Positions 32,791 through 41,989 of a stretch of 43,782 nucleotides of DNA are shown piece by piece. Under the pieces are notes generated by a model that saw only the letters and a list, made by a program, of their open reading frames with translations, was not told the origin of the DNA and did no database searches. The position numbers and the translations under genes are program-made. Source of the stretch: Pyrodictiaceae archaeon (GTDB taxonomy: Archaea > Thermoproteota > Thermoprotei_A > Sulfolobales > Pyrodictiaceae); the NCBI GenBank assembly GCA_027046105.1, contig JALTZQ010000149.1, positions 1 to 43,782 on the forward strand. The letters run 5' to 3'. Position 1 is the stretch's first letter. Every line of letters starts with the position of its first letter.

Positions 32791-33801
32791 TTATCCCCAG
32801 AATTTCTTCATCCATTCAACCGTCTTCTCTACTGCTTCATCTATTGGTGTCCACTCATTAAATCCCATCTCTGTGAGTTTCTTGGGTTTATAGTGTTGTT
32901 TTCTACCAAGCCATTGCGATAACAGTTTTAGCCTACTACTTCTAGAAATTACAGATGATAGTATACCGCCAAGTATACCACCAAACTTTACCATAGTGTC
33001 TAGTTTCTTTGTAGGTGGGCGTCCAGTTATCTTCTCAACTAGTTGCTCGCTAAACTCAGCTATAGTATATGGTGGTGGAGGTCTTGCAAGAATAAACCAT
33101 GACCCTGCAGCTTGGCCACTATTCTCTGCTAGATAAACCATTGCACGTGCAACATCACCTACATATATTGTATCGAGACTTGCATTAACCATCCATCCCT
33201 TTTTCGCGAAGTTATAAAGTGTTTTCCACTCATCATGATACCCGTATTCGCCAAATACTACAACTGGACGTACTATGATAACGGGAAGCCTCTCATTTAG
33301 GAAGGCCTCGTATCCTCGCTGTTCACCTTCAGCTTTTGTTGACTCATAGACACCCTTTGGCTTACAACCCCGACCAAGTATAGGTTCTTCAACAACATAT
33401 CCATCCTCATCACGGCACCGACTAGCATCACCCATAGCCGCAACACTGCTTACATAGACTACCGCTTCCACACCCTCACTACTAGAAACCGCGTCTAGAG
33501 TCTTCATCCAAATACCTACATGGGCTTCCCATAGCCTACTCCAACTGCCCTCTATAGCACCTGCTAAGTAATAGACATGCCTAGCACCACATCCACGAAT
33601 AGCAGCAAGTATAGAGTCAGCGCCAAGCTCAGTATAAACATAGAGTTGAACACCTTGCTCTTCGAAGACGGGGCGCAACCAGCGCCTCTTATCGATACTC
33701 GTTGCACGTGCTGCCACACATACATCATAGCCACGTTCACGGAGGTACCTCGCTAAATTGACACCAATAAAGCCAAAGCCTCCTACAAGGAGCGCTGACA
33801 T
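32791..33801 (-). CDS. NAD-dependent epimerase/dehydratase (extended SDR)
   Basis: A 336-residue extended short-chain dehydrogenase. The NAD(P)-binding motif GGFGFIG is at 7-13 and the catalytic pair is Y152-K156 in VYESTKAEGE. A Ser-rich active-site strand VVYVSSVAAMGD (about 115-125) and a substrate-domain VVFGEYGYHDEW follow. The family modifies nucleotide sugars or reduces carbonyls such as 3beta-hydroxysteroid-like or dihydroflavonol-like substrates. Specificity cannot be read. It follows the peptide-transporter operon in the same direction after 167 nt and converges with the HerA-like gene, with 14 nt between stops. Confidence 0.88.
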   Translation of the reverse strand: MSALLVGGFGFIGVNLARYLRERGYDVCVAARATSIDKRRWLRPVFEEQGVQLYVYTELGADSILAAIRGCGARHVYYLAGAIEGSWSRLWEAHVGIWMKTLDAVSSSEGVEAVVYVSSVAAMGDASRCRDEDGYVVEEPILGRGCKPKGVYESTKAEGEQRGYEAFLNERLPVIIVRPVVVFGEYGYHDEWKTLYNFAKKGWMVNASLDTIYVGDVARAMVYLAENSGQAAGSWFILARPPPPYTIAEFSEQLVEKITGRPPTKKLDTMVKFGGILGGILSSVISRSSRLKLLSQWLGRKQHYKPKKLTEMGFNEWTPIDEAVEKTVEWMKKFWG

Positions 33802-33968
33802 AAGACAGCATCCCCGCCCACAGGTAACTCACAATTACCTTTAGCTTCCACAGTGTAAAAAATACTAGGGACAGAAAACCAGGGATAGCTTATAGATCAA
33901 CAACTATAATTTGAAAATGGAAAAGCAAGAAAACATGAAGATTATCCCGCTTATAAATTATACGTACA

Positions 33969-35084
33969 TTATCCTGGTGTTTTACTAGCTTCACTCTTGT
34001 AGAGCCAGCATGCAACATAATGGTTTGGCTCAACCTCTATGAGGCCTGGCTCACTTGACTCACAGTGTGGACGAACCCACTCGGTATTATCGTATGCAAT
34101 ACAGCGTGGACGAAATCTACAACCTGGCGGTATATTGACTGCACTTGTAACCTCGCCCTTAATCATGATCTCTCTCATTTTGAGTCTATTCTCCGGGTTA
34201 GGTTCAGGTATAGCTGCGATAAGGGCTTTTGTATACGGATGCAACGGGTTATTTACTATCACATCTGCTGGTGCGAGCTCTACTATACGTCCAAGGTACA
34301 TTACGGCTATGCGATCACATACATAACGTGCAAGAGCTAGGTCGTGAGTTATGAATAGTATTGCCATGTTAAATTTCTCTTTTAGTTCATTTAGAACCTC
34401 TAGTACTTCTGCACGGATCGATACATCAAGCATTGACACAGGCTCGTCAGCCATTAGGAACCTAGGATTAAGGACAAGAGCACGTGCAATTGATACACGC
34501 TGGCGCTGACCTCCACTTAGCTGGTGCGGGTAGCGTTCCATGAACTCCTCGGGTGGGTTAAGCTTAACTACGCTAAGGGCCTTCCACACCATGTCGTATC
34601 TTTCTTCGGGTGTACCTATACCGTGGATCTTGAGGGGTTCCTCGACAATGTCATAGACTTTGAATCTCGGGTTAAGGCTTCCAAAGGGGTCTTGGAATAC
34701 TATTTGCATCTCACGACGTAGAAGCTTCATTAGTTTCTCGTTAAGCTTGTAAATGTTTACCATCTTTGTTTCTTCATCAATCGCTTCGGGCTGCTCCTCG
34801 GCAATAATGTCTAGTGTTGACTTATAGGGCTGGAAGAGCACCTTTCCTCCACGAATATTTTCTACATCTACTAGACGAAGTAGTGCACGTCCAGTGGTAG
34901 TCTTGCCACAACCGCTTTCACCAACTAAACACAGAGTTTCACCAGCATGAATATCAAAGGTTACACCATCAACTGCATGCACATACAGACGAGGCTTCAT
35001 CATTAACGCGTCTATGAATGTCCTCCGTACCGGGTACCAAACCTTAAGGTCTACCGCCTTGATTATAGGCATCGTTTCCGCCAC
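33969..35084 (-). CDS. peptide/oligopeptide ABC transporter ATP-binding protein (DppF/OppF type)
   Basis: A 371-residue ATPase. Walker A GESGCGKTT is at 55-63, the Q-loop at MQIVFQDPFGSLNPR, the signature LSGGQRQR at 189-196 and Walker B FLMADEP at 209-215. The H-loop is ITHD. A Dpp/Opp C-terminal extension carries four Cys (C322, C328, C341, C359), a pattern that binds a [4Fe-4S] cluster in characterised members. An unusual ~45-residue acidic insert (about 85-125) separates Walker A from the Q-loop. The GTG start is served by AGGAGGTGAG. Only this one ATPase gene is in the operon; the usual D partner is missing. Confidence 0.93.
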   Translation of the reverse strand: MAETMPIIKAVDLKVWYPVRRTFIDALMMKPRLYVHAVDGVTFDIHAGETLCLVGESGCGKTTTGRALLRLVDVENIRGGKVLFQPYKSTLDIIAEEQPEAIDEETKMVNIYKLNEKLMKLLRREMQIVFQDPFGSLNPRFKVYDIVEEPLKIHGIGTPEERYDMVWKALSVVKLNPPEEFMERYPHQLSGGQRQRVSIARALVLNPRFLMADEPVSMLDVSIRAEVLEVLNELKEKFNMAILFITHDLALARYVCDRIAVMYLGRIVELAPADVIVNNPLHPYTKALIAAIPEPNPENRLKMREIMIKGEVTSAVNIPPGCRFRPRCIAYDNTEWVRPHCESSEPGLIEVEPNHYVACWLYKSEASKTPG

Positions 35085-35091
35085 TATGTAC

Positions 35092-36639
35092 TCACCTCCT
35101 CAGTCTGGGCTCAACAATAGTCTCTATCGCTAGACCTATAAGTACAAACGCTAGTGCGGTTATTGCCATGAACGCTCCTGGTGGAAATATCCACCACCAC
35201 GCCTTGTAGCTTACACCTCTCTCAGCCAATGCATCAGAAAGTATTTTACCCCAAGTCGGTAAGCCGTGCTCAATACCCAATACGCTGAGACCTGCCTCTG
35301 TTAGAATAGCTGAAGGCACCGTGAATACAAGACTAGCCATTGCATAGGGCAGTATTTGTGGTAGAATATGCCTTAATATGATTCGTGCATTCGAGGCTCC
35401 AACAGCCCGGGCAGCCTCAATATATGGTTCAGCCTTTATGCTTAAGGTCATTGCTCTAACAACTATGGTTAGCCCGCCCCAGCTAAATATTACCAGGAAA
35501 CCTATGATTACGAAGAGCTTGTGCCAAGGCGATAGCTCTGGCATGCCTTGTACAATAGCACCAATGAGAACAAGGATCGGCAGCAACGGTATATTACCTA
35601 TAACGTCAACGAGACGCTGTATAAACTCGTCAACAAACCCTCCATAATAGCCGCTTACTACCCCCAAGAGAAGCCCTATAATGACCACTGATACTGCCGC
35701 AAAGATACCCACCAGAAGTGCTACCGGGAATCCGTAGAGGACACCAAGAGCAAGATCCCGCCCCTTCACATCAGTCCCAAGCCATCCATAGGCATTACCC
35801 TTCACAATTATCTTTATGTTCTTAAAGCCGATTTCCCCCTCGGCAATAGCCCTTTCTATGTGATCAGGACGTGCACCGCTATAGAGAACCATAAGTGTAA
35901 GCCTATAGGTGCCCTTTAGGGGGGCTGCAGCCTCCGGTCCAGGTGTACCAAAAAGATACTCTGTTGCAAGCTTCTCTAGTTTTTCAACGGGTACTACAAC
36001 ACCATATCTATCCCTAAACACCTTGGCAAGTTCTGCTGAGAACAATTTCGGCTCTATACGTAGTGCCCGTATAGACTCAATTGTTTGAGGGCCGGCCGTG
36101 CCAATAACAATGCTAATACCGTCAGGCCTTGAAAGTATTAGGAGTGCGGCTGCAGTGATAGTCCTATTGATTTTCCTTGCAGGATCATAGATAACACTAT
36201 TATTTATTGGCTCGAAGAAGACTGTTACTCCTTTCGGGAAAGCATCACTATCAAGAATATATTCTACACGATACACTTCTACATAGCCGACAAGAGCTAG
36301 CTGGCCACCACCAATTGCTTGTTGCAGTTCCGGTAATCGTGGTATACCCTTGTATGTTTCTTGTGGTGATAGCTCAGAGTAAATACGATGCTTAGCTACG
36401 GGATAGCCAAAGAGTGATATCCACTCAGGTGGTGCCAGGGCGGGTGTATCTTCCCAAGGTGTCTTCCAAAGTTCTATGATCTCCGGAGGTACAACAAGAA
36501 CTGCATATATCGATACTGCTATAACACCTATCAGTATTATGAATCCTATCCTTCCCGACCACTGACCCCATACCTCACGAAAGCCGGAAGCAATAGCCTT
36601 ACGTATTTCTTCTAGAGTTCTTGATGTTCTCACGCTCAT
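35092..36639 (-). CDS. peptide ABC transporter permease (DppC/OppC type) with large external insert
   Basis: A 515-residue permease, about 200 longer than typical DppC. TM1 (about 29-48) is followed by an extracytoplasmic region of about 230 residues containing mixed alpha/beta sequence. The canonical core starts at GWLGTDVKGRDLALGVLYGFPVALLVG (about 284) with five more helices and the coupling motif EAARAVGASNARIILRHILP. The C-terminus IGLAIETIVEPRLRR is typical. The ATG is preceded by GAGGGTGAG and overlaps the dppB-type stop by 4 nt. Long inserts between TM1 and TM2 occur in some archaeal homologues. Their task, perhaps docking the stalked binding protein, is inferred. Confidence 0.92.
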   Translation of the reverse strand: MSVRTSRTLEEIRKAIASGFREVWGQWSGRIGFIILIGVIAVSIYAVLVVPPEIIELWKTPWEDTPALAPPEWISLFGYPVAKHRIYSELSPQETYKGIPRLPELQQAIGGGQLALVGYVEVYRVEYILDSDAFPKGVTVFFEPINNSVIYDPARKINRTITAAALLILSRPDGISIVIGTAGPQTIESIRALRIEPKLFSAELAKVFRDRYGVVVPVEKLEKLATEYLFGTPGPEAAAPLKGTYRLTLMVLYSGARPDHIERAIAEGEIGFKNIKIIVKGNAYGWLGTDVKGRDLALGVLYGFPVALLVGIFAAVSVVIIGLLLGVVSGYYGGFVDEFIQRLVDVIGNIPLLPILVLIGAIVQGMPELSPWHKLFVIIGFLVIFSWGGLTIVVRAMTLSIKAEPYIEAARAVGASNARIILRHILPQILPYAMASLVFTVPSAILTEAGLSVLGIEHGLPTWGKILSDALAERGVSYKAWWWIFPPGAFMAITALAFVLIGLAIETIVEPRLRR

Positions 36640-37718
36640 AATCTCACCCTCGGGTCAAGTATTATGTATAGTATTTCGAGGATGAACCTGCCAATTATGT
36701 AAACAATTGTTGTCACATAGACCAAGCCTAGGACTGTGGGGCTATCACCACCTATAATTGCTTGATAGTACAGCATGCCCATACCCGGCCAGTCGAAGAC
36801 AGTCTCAGTAATAATGAAGCCACCAATACTACCAGCTAACCCTAATATTACAAACGTCATCACTGTACCAGCTATTACACGGAGAATATACCTACGTACT
36901 ACAAGGTTCTCTGGAAGCCCTTTGGCCCGCGCTACCATTACGTAGTCTTCGCTTACTACACGTATCGCAACAGCACGTACAGAGTAAAGCCATCCCCCGA
37001 GGAGACCTATGACCACTACTAGTATTGGCAGATAAGCATAGTAGAGTATTCCCATCATATGCGTGTAAGGATCCTCCCAGAAGCTGTTAATGTGGCTTAT
37101 CACGGCACGGTAATTGGTTGGTGCTATCTTTAGCTGGTAGCCAAAGAAGAATATTGCTATCATTCCAAGCCACCATACCGGGAACGCATGTGTTATTGCA
37201 GCATATGCTACAACACCACGATCAAGAATACTACCTCTTCTATAGGCAATGAACGGGCCTAAGGGTAGTGCTATTGCAGCACATATTATTTCAGCAATCG
37301 TCAACATAATGATGGTTCTCGGTAGGACAGTAAAAATAACATCGCCTACACGAGCAGGCAGCCTCATACCTGCCACATCAGCAACAGTGTCAATTGTCAC
37401 ATTAAGGTCTAGTGTAAGAGTACGTATCGTCATAGGCAGTAAACGCTCATACCAAGGCCTATCAAGTTGATATATACGAACAAGCTCTTGCCTATACTCC
37501 TTCACAGCTTCTTCTATAGCCTCAAAACTCATGCCCTGCCTCTGTAGGCTCTGACGATAAGCCTGTACTTGTTGCTCAACCATAGCCATAAGAACCTTAG
37601 TATCATACCCGGTGGCACCCATAATTACAGCTGCAAGCAATACTATGAGAACCAGCGAGACCGTAAGAAAGATGCCACGACGTATAAGTATACTGGCAAC
37701 ACGGCTACCTGCTACCAT
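36636..37718 (-). CDS. peptide ABC transporter permease (DppB/OppB type)
   Basis: A 360-residue permease with six membrane helices. TM1 (about 13-32) is followed by an external segment rich in charged helices (LMAMVEQQVQAYRQSLQRQG, EAVKEYRQELVRIYQLDRPW), normal for DppB. The core includes RTIIMLTIAEIICAAIALPLG and the coupling motif VMVARAKGLPENLVVRRYILR. GSIGGFIITETVFDWPGMG is near the end. Together with the DppC-type partner it forms the channel. ATG at 37718. It lies 250 nt behind the binding-protein gene across a T-rich inverted repeat. Confidence 0.94.
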   Translation of the reverse strand: MVAGSRVASILIRRGIFLTVSLVLIVLLAAVIMGATGYDTKVLMAMVEQQVQAYRQSLQRQGMSFEAIEEAVKEYRQELVRIYQLDRPWYERLLPMTIRTLTLDLNVTIDTVADVAGMRLPARVGDVIFTVLPRTIIMLTIAEIICAAIALPLGPFIAYRRGSILDRGVVAYAAITHAFPVWWLGMIAIFFFGYQLKIAPTNYRAVISHINSFWEDPYTHMMGILYYAYLPILVVVIGLLGGWLYSVRAVAIRVVSEDYVMVARAKGLPENLVVRRYILRVIAGTVMTFVILGLAGSIGGFIITETVFDWPGMGMLYYQAIIGGDSPTVLGLVYVTTIVYIIGRFILEILYIILDPRVRL

Positions 37719-37898
37719 TGCTCTATCACGCCCACAGAAGGCTGATCAGGGAAGTCTTTTACCCGGAGGAAGGAACTGGCTGACCGACCACTATTAATAG
37801 TTTAGTTACGGAGTTGTTTCACTCGCAAGGGATAAACCGTATCGGATTGATGCGGGGAAGAAAGTGGCCATAAGAGGAATGGGTCCAACACTACATCC

Positions 37899-37927
37899 AC
37901 ACTATTTTAAAAAATTTAAAAAAGTGT
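37899..37927 (-). terminator. T-rich inverted repeat after peptide-binding-protein gene
   Basis: Two 13-base arms (ACACTATTTTAAA and TTTAAAAAAGTGT) pair with one mismatch around AAA. Read on the minus strand it gives runs of T just after the binding-protein stop at 37969. It fits a terminator or attenuator that keeps permease expression below binding-protein expression. A promoter role for the A/T core is the alternative. Confidence 0.5.
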
Positions 37928-37968
37928 TTAGGCTCAAAAACATTATTGCAGAGAGGTTTGGTATGACA

Positions 37969-40900
37969 CTATCTTCTACGAAGCAACAAGACAATTACTA
38001 CTAATAGTAGTACAAGATTTATCGCTGATAATGCTAGTGCCACCGTCAAAGTGCTTGCAATATTCTCGGCTGCAGCCTTTGCAGCAGCAACATCATCCTT
38101 TGTAGCTATCTTACCCTCTAGCGCTGACAAGCGACCCTCTACTGTGCCTACTGTCTCCTGCAAGCTGTTAAGGCCCTCTTGCAAAGTCGACGATAGACCC
38201 TCCATGCTCTGCTGCATAGTGGTTGTGAGGCCTTCGAGGCCCTCTTGTAGTGTCATGGATAAGCCGCCCAACGCCTCTGCCACTTGCGCACCTAGGGCTT
38301 CACGTAGCCCTGATAACTGTTCTTGTAGCTGTGCCTGGATCTGCCGCTGCACTTGTTGCAGCTGCTCCTGGAATCTACTCTGCACTTCTTGCAGCTGCTG
38401 CCCGATCTCTTGAAGCCTCTGAGCTATGGCAGCTGTTGTTTGCAGCACTGCCACATGCTCAGCTGGTAATGCTATTTCTTCGCTATAAGCAATCACTGTT
38501 AGCTCATAAGCTGTATATTCCTCGAACTGAGCAGTCACCTCAGCTGGTAGCTCGATTACAAAGCCTGCTGCTGCCGGCTCTGCTTCACCAGCTGCTATCA
38601 CCTGGCCCGTGGCTGGATCACGTATCAAGTACTTGACATGTATTGGCGGTACACCAGCTACTTGTACTGTTATTGTTGCAGCTTCTCCTGGTGCCACAAC
38701 GGGAGCAAATACACCCGTTATCTGGGTTGGTTGTGGTTCACCAAATACCCAGTCTGTTGGGCCGAACGGGTATGTTGGGTCACGGAAGGCTTCAAGTTCT
38801 AGGTATTGCGCGTCTTTATCGAACTTTACTAGCTTGAATGGACCTTGGCTTATCCAGGCTAGGCCATAAGTGTTAACCCAATCTATTACGGCTTGTACTC
38901 TTTGTGACCACTCCTCTGACGTCATCAGCACTGTGCCATCCGGTAAGGTGAAGTATGACTTGTACATTTCGTAGCCATTGGCTCCCAGTTCTCCCTCGAA
39001 GTATGTCTTAACTAGTTCAGCATCGTCCTTGAGCACTAGGCTTAACTGTGGTATTCCATCTCTCTTGGCTCTAGTCTCGTCAAGCGCTCTCTCCTTTGTC
39101 ACGAACGCCACATAGTCGTGGAATATCACTAGTTCTGCCGGAATGGATGGTGTCAATACAGCGAAGTCGGCTATGTAGGCTGGATCGAAGTGCCAATAGT
39201 TCAGGTAGACTTCAAGCTTACCCTCGCCTGGGAGTGGTCTAATAGCAACCATCTTGTCATAGATGTCCTTGTTAGTGGAGGCTATTGCTGACTCGATACC
39301 GGACTTCTCTGGATCATAAACGATGTCTAGCCACTCAGCCCATAATGCTAGTATGTCTGCGAAGGTTATCTCGACACCATGATGCCACTTGCTACCTATG
39401 AACTTGGTTAGATCAAAGACAACCTTGCTTATTGCCTCTGTTCTACCGAGCTCTTTTGCATACACCCATTTATCGTTCTCAGCGTCCCACCATATTGCGT
39501 CATCTGGTATTGTGAGCGTGCCATCCGGACCAGCAGTCTCTACGGTGAAGTCAAACCTGAATGGTATGGGTTCGCCGTTGAACGGATGTCTCCATATTCC
39601 TGGATCCATAGTAGCCCTCATTGGGTCAACGCTGTACACGTCATCGAAGCCACCAAATATGTTCCATACACTTCTCGTGGTCCAAGCCCATAGGTGGCCT
39701 ACTCTTACTACGTCTTGCCCGGGTACGTGCCATCCTCTGAAGTTGAATAAGCTTCTTAGGCCGCCACCTAGGTCTACAGTGACGCCTCTGAGATCTTCCC
39801 TAGCTGGATATATGCTCATTCTAGCAGCTACCCAGATACGTATCGACTCTAGAGTGCCTAGCTCAGTGCCACGACGTAGGTATTCTATCCACTGTTCCCT
39901 ACTAGTTATGCCTTCCATTAACGCTGTTGCTTTGCTGTAGAAGTCTACATCGTTTCCATATTCGTCCTTGAGTTCTGGTTTCCAGTTCCAGTAAGCTGGT
40001 TCGCCCCAACCTGGTGCCCAACCCAGCCAACTAGCCGCAAACTGTGCTAGGTTCCATGGATCCCACTTATCGATGGCACCCTTACCCCAACCTTCAGTGT
40101 AGAACATCCATTCAAAGTCTTTAGGATCGGTGTAGTAGACCTTCATTATTGCTTCGAAGAATGTCTGGTATTGTGGCTGGACTGCAAAGCCTAGCCTTCT
40201 TAGTTCAGCCGCAAACATGGAGCCTATATCGTATCTCTCGTCCTCTGTACGTATGATGCCTATGATTGTTATTGGCTTATCATTGTAGTACCACATGCCG
40301 CCACGTTTTTCGGCACCAGCTTTGGTGAGAACCTCTGTTATTATTCTATCTGCCAGGGATGGCTGGTAAGTGAATTTGTACTTAGCTACAAGGTCTACTA
40401 GCTCGGTATAGACTGGGTCGTCGGGACCATAGAAGGTGTACTTGGCTATAGCAAAGCCCTTGTAAAGGTCCTTGACTATTCTCTCTCTATCGACAACATA
40501 GTTAAGAGCGAACCTTATTTCGCGGAAGCAGAATGGGTTTATGTCTAGTTTTTCGGACTCCCACTCTATAGTGACATCCACTGGCAGACTTGCTGGCTTA
40601 GCACATAGTTCAACTTTTGTCCAACCCGCAGTCTCATTGTACTCTATGTAGCGAACCACTACCGGGTCTACGCCGATTCTTGCCGCTGCTTCCTCCTTAG
40701 TCTTAATGACCTCTTCGAGCTTAACTATCATGACTGGCGCCGGGTTAAGGCCCATGTCCACGAGGCCTGCGGGTGCAGTGTAGAGCTTGATACCAGGCCT
40801 ACCAGCGAGCTCCTGGGCTAGGGCTGGCTTGAGTCCGAAGATGTATACATCAATATCACCAGCATCGAATGCTTGTGGAACCTGATCCAAAGGTACACGT

Positions 40901-41034
40901 TTCCATTCGAGCTTGTCGGCAGCAGGGCCCTTCTCTTGTGCAGCTGCTATCGTCGTTGTTGCTGCTAAGGGTGCCAACAGGGATATTGCGAATACGAGTA
41001 TTGTTACAAGGGATAGAAGGGTGGTTCGATTCAT
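37969..41034 (-). CDS. giant peptide-type ABC substrate-binding protein on a coiled-coil stalk
   Basis: A 1021-residue SBP_bac_5-like binding protein, about twice the usual size. A Sec-type signal (about 5-33, ending TTIAAAQEK) is followed by a split solute-binding region (about 40-760). Landmarks there are FREIRFALNYVVDRERIVKDLYKGFA and WISQGPFKLVKFDKDAQYLELEA. An Ig-like beta domain follows (about 768-860). A Gln/Leu-rich coiled coil of about 120 residues (about 868-990) has a near-repeat TLQEGLEGL / TLQEGLNSL. A C-terminal membrane helix (about 995-1017) ends in RRR. The stalk would hold the binding head away from the membrane. A strong TATA box and an AAGGTGG Shine-Dalgarno precede ATG 41034. 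Confidence 0.92.
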   Translation of the reverse strand: MNRTTLLSLVTILVFAISLLAPLAATTTIAAAQEKGPAADKLEWKRVPLDQVPQAFDAGDIDVYIFGLKPALAQELAGRPGIKLYTAPAGLVDMGLNPAPVMIVKLEEVIKTKEEAAARIGVDPVVVRYIEYNETAGWTKVELCAKPASLPVDVTIEWESEKLDINPFCFREIRFALNYVVDRERIVKDLYKGFAIAKYTFYGPDDPVYTELVDLVAKYKFTYQPSLADRIITEVLTKAGAEKRGGMWYYNDKPITIIGIIRTEDERYDIGSMFAAELRRLGFAVQPQYQTFFEAIMKVYYTDPKDFEWMFYTEGWGKGAIDKWDPWNLAQFAASWLGWAPGWGEPAYWNWKPELKDEYGNDVDFYSKATALMEGITSREQWIEYLRRGTELGTLESIRIWVAARMSIYPAREDLRGVTVDLGGGLRSLFNFRGWHVPGQDVVRVGHLWAWTTRSVWNIFGGFDDVYSVDPMRATMDPGIWRHPFNGEPIPFRFDFTVETAGPDGTLTIPDDAIWWDAENDKWVYAKELGRTEAISKVVFDLTKFIGSKWHHGVEITFADILALWAEWLDIVYDPEKSGIESAIASTNKDIYDKMVAIRPLPGEGKLEVYLNYWHFDPAYIADFAVLTPSIPAELVIFHDYVAFVTKERALDETRAKRDGIPQLSLVLKDDAELVKTYFEGELGANGYEMYKSYFTLPDGTVLMTSEEWSQRVQAVIDWVNTYGLAWISQGPFKLVKFDKDAQYLELEAFRDPTYPFGPTDWVFGEPQPTQITGVFAPVVAPGEAATITVQVAGVPPIHVKYLIRDPATGQVIAAGEAEPAAAGFVIELPAEVTAQFEEYTAYELTVIAYSEEIALPAEHVAVLQTTAAIAQRLQEIGQQLQEVQSRFQEQLQQVQRQIQAQLQEQLSGLREALGAQVAEALGGLSMTLQEGLEGLTTTMQQSMEGLSSTLQEGLNSLQETVGTVEGRLSALEGKIATKDDVAAAKAAAENIASTLTVALALSAINLVLLLVVIVLLLRRR

Positions 41035-41086
41035 GGGTGCGCCACCTTTTGCCCGGTTCTACGGATTACACTGCCCTCTATGGGGC

Positions 41087-41097
41087 TATAAAAAAGC
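41087..41097 (-). promoter_or_regulatory. TATA box of peptide transporter operon
   Basis: The minus strand reads GCTTTTTTATAGCC. Transcription would start near 41065, leaving a ~30-nt leader holding AAAGGTGGC before the ATG at 41034. Confidence 0.65.
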
Positions 41098-41134
41098 TAT
41101 CGTCGTCGGCATAACGTCCTCTATACAATTGCTG

Positions 41135-41860
41135 TTATCGGCCTCGCCGATACTGCTTATACCACAACATGATTGAGTACGCCATGGCTATTAGTAGTGG
41201 TGGTAGCACAACATGCAGATTTCGTTGTGGCTCTATCTTGGACTCTATTAAAATGCCCCTCTCATATACGTGCGTGACTGTAAGTAATCCATGCTCGGTT
41301 ACAACTATACGGAAACTCTTAGACGGTACTGGCATAGAAGACTTAATAACACAATTAGGGGGACGGCAGTCGTAGATATCAAGCTGGGCCTCTGGCCATA
41401 TCACGTGGATTGTGAGTGGCTTATCTGTTTCAATTCTTATTGTGACATTCTTTATTAGAAGAAGGATGTCAATAAGTGCCCTTACATTGGGATAAACGTA
41501 AAGGTATCGAAGCACACCATAATCAGGTACACTTAGTTCACGATAAGGTAGGGGTGTATCACCCACAACAAGTAATACATTGCAAAGCTTGTTTTCACCA
41601 AGTACAATTTCTCCACGCCCATCAGCAATTACCGGTGCCTCCATAATTGTCGTATCGTTTCCCTGGCAATCCTTCGACAATATGAACTCTAGTCGTGCTT
41701 TTACATCACGAGGCTCAATGTAGTGTACTATGTACTGCATTGTTTGGCCCACAACAATCTCCATTACATAGGAGGGGGAAATCGAGATACTTAATAGGAC
41801 ATAAGCTATTATAAGAGACGCTAAGAGACCAGTAATGGTAACAGTGAGTACTTGCTTCAA
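41135..41860 (-). CDS. two-helix surface protein of unknown function
   Basis: A 241-residue protein with an N-terminal membrane helix (about 8-28), an extracytoplasmic beta-rich domain with four Cys (SKDCQGND, NKLCNVLLV, IYDCRPPNCVIKS) and a C-terminal membrane helix (about 219-234) followed by a basic tail. The Cys could form two disulfides. I do not recognise the family. Its layout matches that of the divergent neighbour at 41990. The start is a TTG at 41860, and a TATA-like AAAGATTATAATGG near 41905-41917 lies upstream. Confidence 0.68.
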   Translation of the reverse strand: MKQVLTVTITGLLASLIIAYVLLSISISPSYVMEIVVGQTMQYIVHYIEPRDVKARLEFILSKDCQGNDTTIMEAPVIADGRGEIVLGENKLCNVLLVVGDTPLPYRELSVPDYGVLRYLYVYPNVRALIDILLLIKNVTIRIETDKPLTIHVIWPEAQLDIYDCRPPNCVIKSSMPVPSKSFRIVVTEHGLLTVTHVYERGILIESKIEPQRNLHVVLPPLLIAMAYSIMLWYKQYRRGR

Positions 41861-41989
41861 TATTGTACCCGAGTTTTAGGATTACCCCACTGACTAGTAG
41901 CCATTATAATCTTTAACATCACTCATTCGACCACTATTCTTAATGTATTATTACTTTTCTTAAACCACTTTAATGCAACAGCTCTAGTC

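Noticed and set aside
39389..39940. Open plus-strand frame of 183 codons inside the peptide-binding-protein gene
   Set aside because: It is antisense to a strongly supported gene, has Ser/Pro-rich composition without motifs, and fits a shadow frame. The same reasoning removes the frames at 19728-20225, 584-931, 3758-4144 and 24294-24674.
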